Positions 5,374 through 6,334 of a stretch of 6,334 nt of DNA are shown piece by piece. The stretch comes from Deltaproteobacteria bacterium (GTDB lineage: Bacteria > Desulfobacterota > Desulfobacteria > Desulfobacterales > UBA11574): contig JAFDCA010000667.1 of the NCBI GenBank assembly GCA_019313025.1, positions 1-6,334 on the forward strand, in the 5' to 3' direction. The notes under the pieces were generated by a model that was not told the origin of the DNA, searched no databases, and saw nothing but the letters and a program-made list of their open reading frames with translations. Every line of letters begins with the position of its first letter. Within the stretch, counting starts at the first letter, position 1. The translations under genes and the position numbers were made by a program.

Positions 5374-6334
5374 ATGAATAAAACAAAATGTATTCTTTTC
5401 GCTGTCCTATCTTTATTATTCTCTTTAGCGAACCTACATCCACCGTTTGCTGCAGATAACGATTTCCAGGCTTTTGTGAAACAAGAAAATAAACAATTTG
5501 GTAGTTTCATCGATGATCAGGAAAAGGATTACGCCGCCTACCAGGCTGCGATAAAAGCCAAGTGGGGAGAATTTGTCGGTTCCACCAAAAAGGTTTGGGT
5601 GGATTATGGGCCCGAGAAAGACAGTCGAACTCAGGTGGATTTTGAAAAAGGCAAGATATCTCTTGAGGTCCTTGTATCAAAGGATGAAAAAAATCCAGAA
5701 CAGGCTGCCACTGAAAAAATTAAGCGCCAACTTAAACGCATGATGTCGGACCGATGGCCGACAGGTAAAAATCCGCTTGCAGGACAGGTTTCTGTTGAGG
5801 GCAAAAAAACCCTTTCTCCAGAAAACGTCGATGAATTTGTCCGAAAGCGGCTCAGACAAAAATTGAAGATAACTTCAAAACTTATTCCTCAACAGGCCGC
5901 GCCACCGAAAAAGGTTGTATCCGTTGAGGTTCAGATGGTGCCGGAGCACCTGAAAATTCGTGCTGATCGATATAAACCCATCGTCCTTAAATATTGCAAA
6001 CAGCGAAACATAGATCCCAGCATCGTATTCGGCGTCATTCATACCGAGTCATATTTTAACCCTATGGCCCGTTCCCATATTCCGGCATTCGGCTTAATGC
6101 AACTGGTTCCTGTTTCAGGCGGACGGGATGCGTATAAGCATGTTTATAATGAGGATAAGAAACCTTCGGCCAAATTTCTTTACAATCCTGAAAACAATAT
6201 CAATCTGGGAGTGGGCTATTTGGACCTAACAAAAAATGTCTATTTCGCAGGAATTAAAAATCCGGCGATTGCCTATTTACTGACCGTTGCGGCTTACAAC
6301 ACCGGAGCAGGCAATGTGGCCAAAGCGATTACCG
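5374..6334 (+). CDS. mltC: MltC-like lytic murein transglycosylase, partial at right edge
   Basis: The frame is open from ATG at 5374 through the window end (320 codons seen; C-terminus missing). The protein cleaves the glycan backbone of peptidoglycan in the periplasm. A signal peptide (basic start, hydrophobic 7-20, likely cleavage after FAA at 25-27) is followed by an MltC-type N-terminal domain (DUF3393-like, about 29-185) and then a lysozyme-like SLT domain (from about 195). SLT motifs are intact: catalytic Glu225 in VIHTESYFNP (221-230), AFGLMQLVP (238-246) and AAYNTGAGNV (306-315). The order of N-terminal domain, SLT domain, 'GGRDAYK' (249-255) and 'FLYNPENNINLGVGYL' (268-283) matches MltC. 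Unlike E. coli MltC there is no lipobox Cys at the signal cleavage site, so it is probably soluble or anchored otherwise. It is transcribed away from the cyclase operon. The family call is confident; the exact orthology is less certain. Confidence 0.92.
   Translation, partial: MNKTKCILFAVLSLLFSLANLHPPFAADNDFQAFVKQENKQFGSFIDDQEKDYAAYQAAIKAKWGEFVGSTKKVWVDYGPEKDSRTQVDFEKGKISLEVLVSKDEKNPEQAATEKIKRQLKRMMSDRWPTGKNPLAGQVSVEGKKTLSPENVDEFVRKRLRQKLKITSKLIPQQAAPPKKVVSVEVQMVPEHLKIRADRYKPIVLKYCKQRNIDPSIVFGVIHTESYFNPMARSHIPAFGLMQLVPVSGGRDAYKHVYNEDKKPSAKFLYNPENNINLGVGYLDLTKNVYFAGIKNPAIAYLLTVAAYNTGAGNVAKAIT

Overview
The window looks like chromosomal DNA from a Gram-negative bacterium with moderate to AT-leaning base composition. 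It is most likely a Desulfobacterota (Desulfobacterales-like) sulfate reducer. This is inferred from gene types and arrangement (an Mla-type transporter, a CHASE2 adenylate cyclase, a periplasmic M48 protease and an MltC-type transglycosylase); nothing in the sequence gives a direct taxonomic marker. No mobile element, CRISPR array, tRNA or rRNA was seen.

Left part (1-1393, minus strand): two genes of an Mla-type phospholipid ABC transporter. An intact MlaE-family permease (566-1393, TTG start) is followed 13 bases later by an open frame that runs off the left edge (552 to 1, GTG start). That second protein keeps the outline of an ABC ATPase, but its Walker A, Q-loop, signature and Walker B/catalytic Glu motifs are all replaced. 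It appears to be a maintained pseudo-ATPase and is the most unusual item here.

Middle (1605-5040, minus strand): a two-gene translationally coupled operon. A CHASE2-sensor membrane adenylate cyclase with all catalytic residues present is followed, after one base, by a secreted SH3-M48 zinc metalloprotease. A 211-base gap separates the protease gene from mlaE and holds promoter-like motifs and a short inverted repeat.

Right part (5041-6334): a 333-base AT-rich divergent intergenic region with candidate promoters in both directions. It is followed by a plus-strand MltC-type lytic transglycosylase, cut by the right edge, which has an ordinary signal peptide instead of the lipobox of E. coli MltC.

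Taken together, all five genes concern the cell envelope: lipid transport, periplasmic sensing with cAMP signalling, periplasmic proteolysis and peptidoglycan cleavage. A functional link between the three transcription units is inference only.
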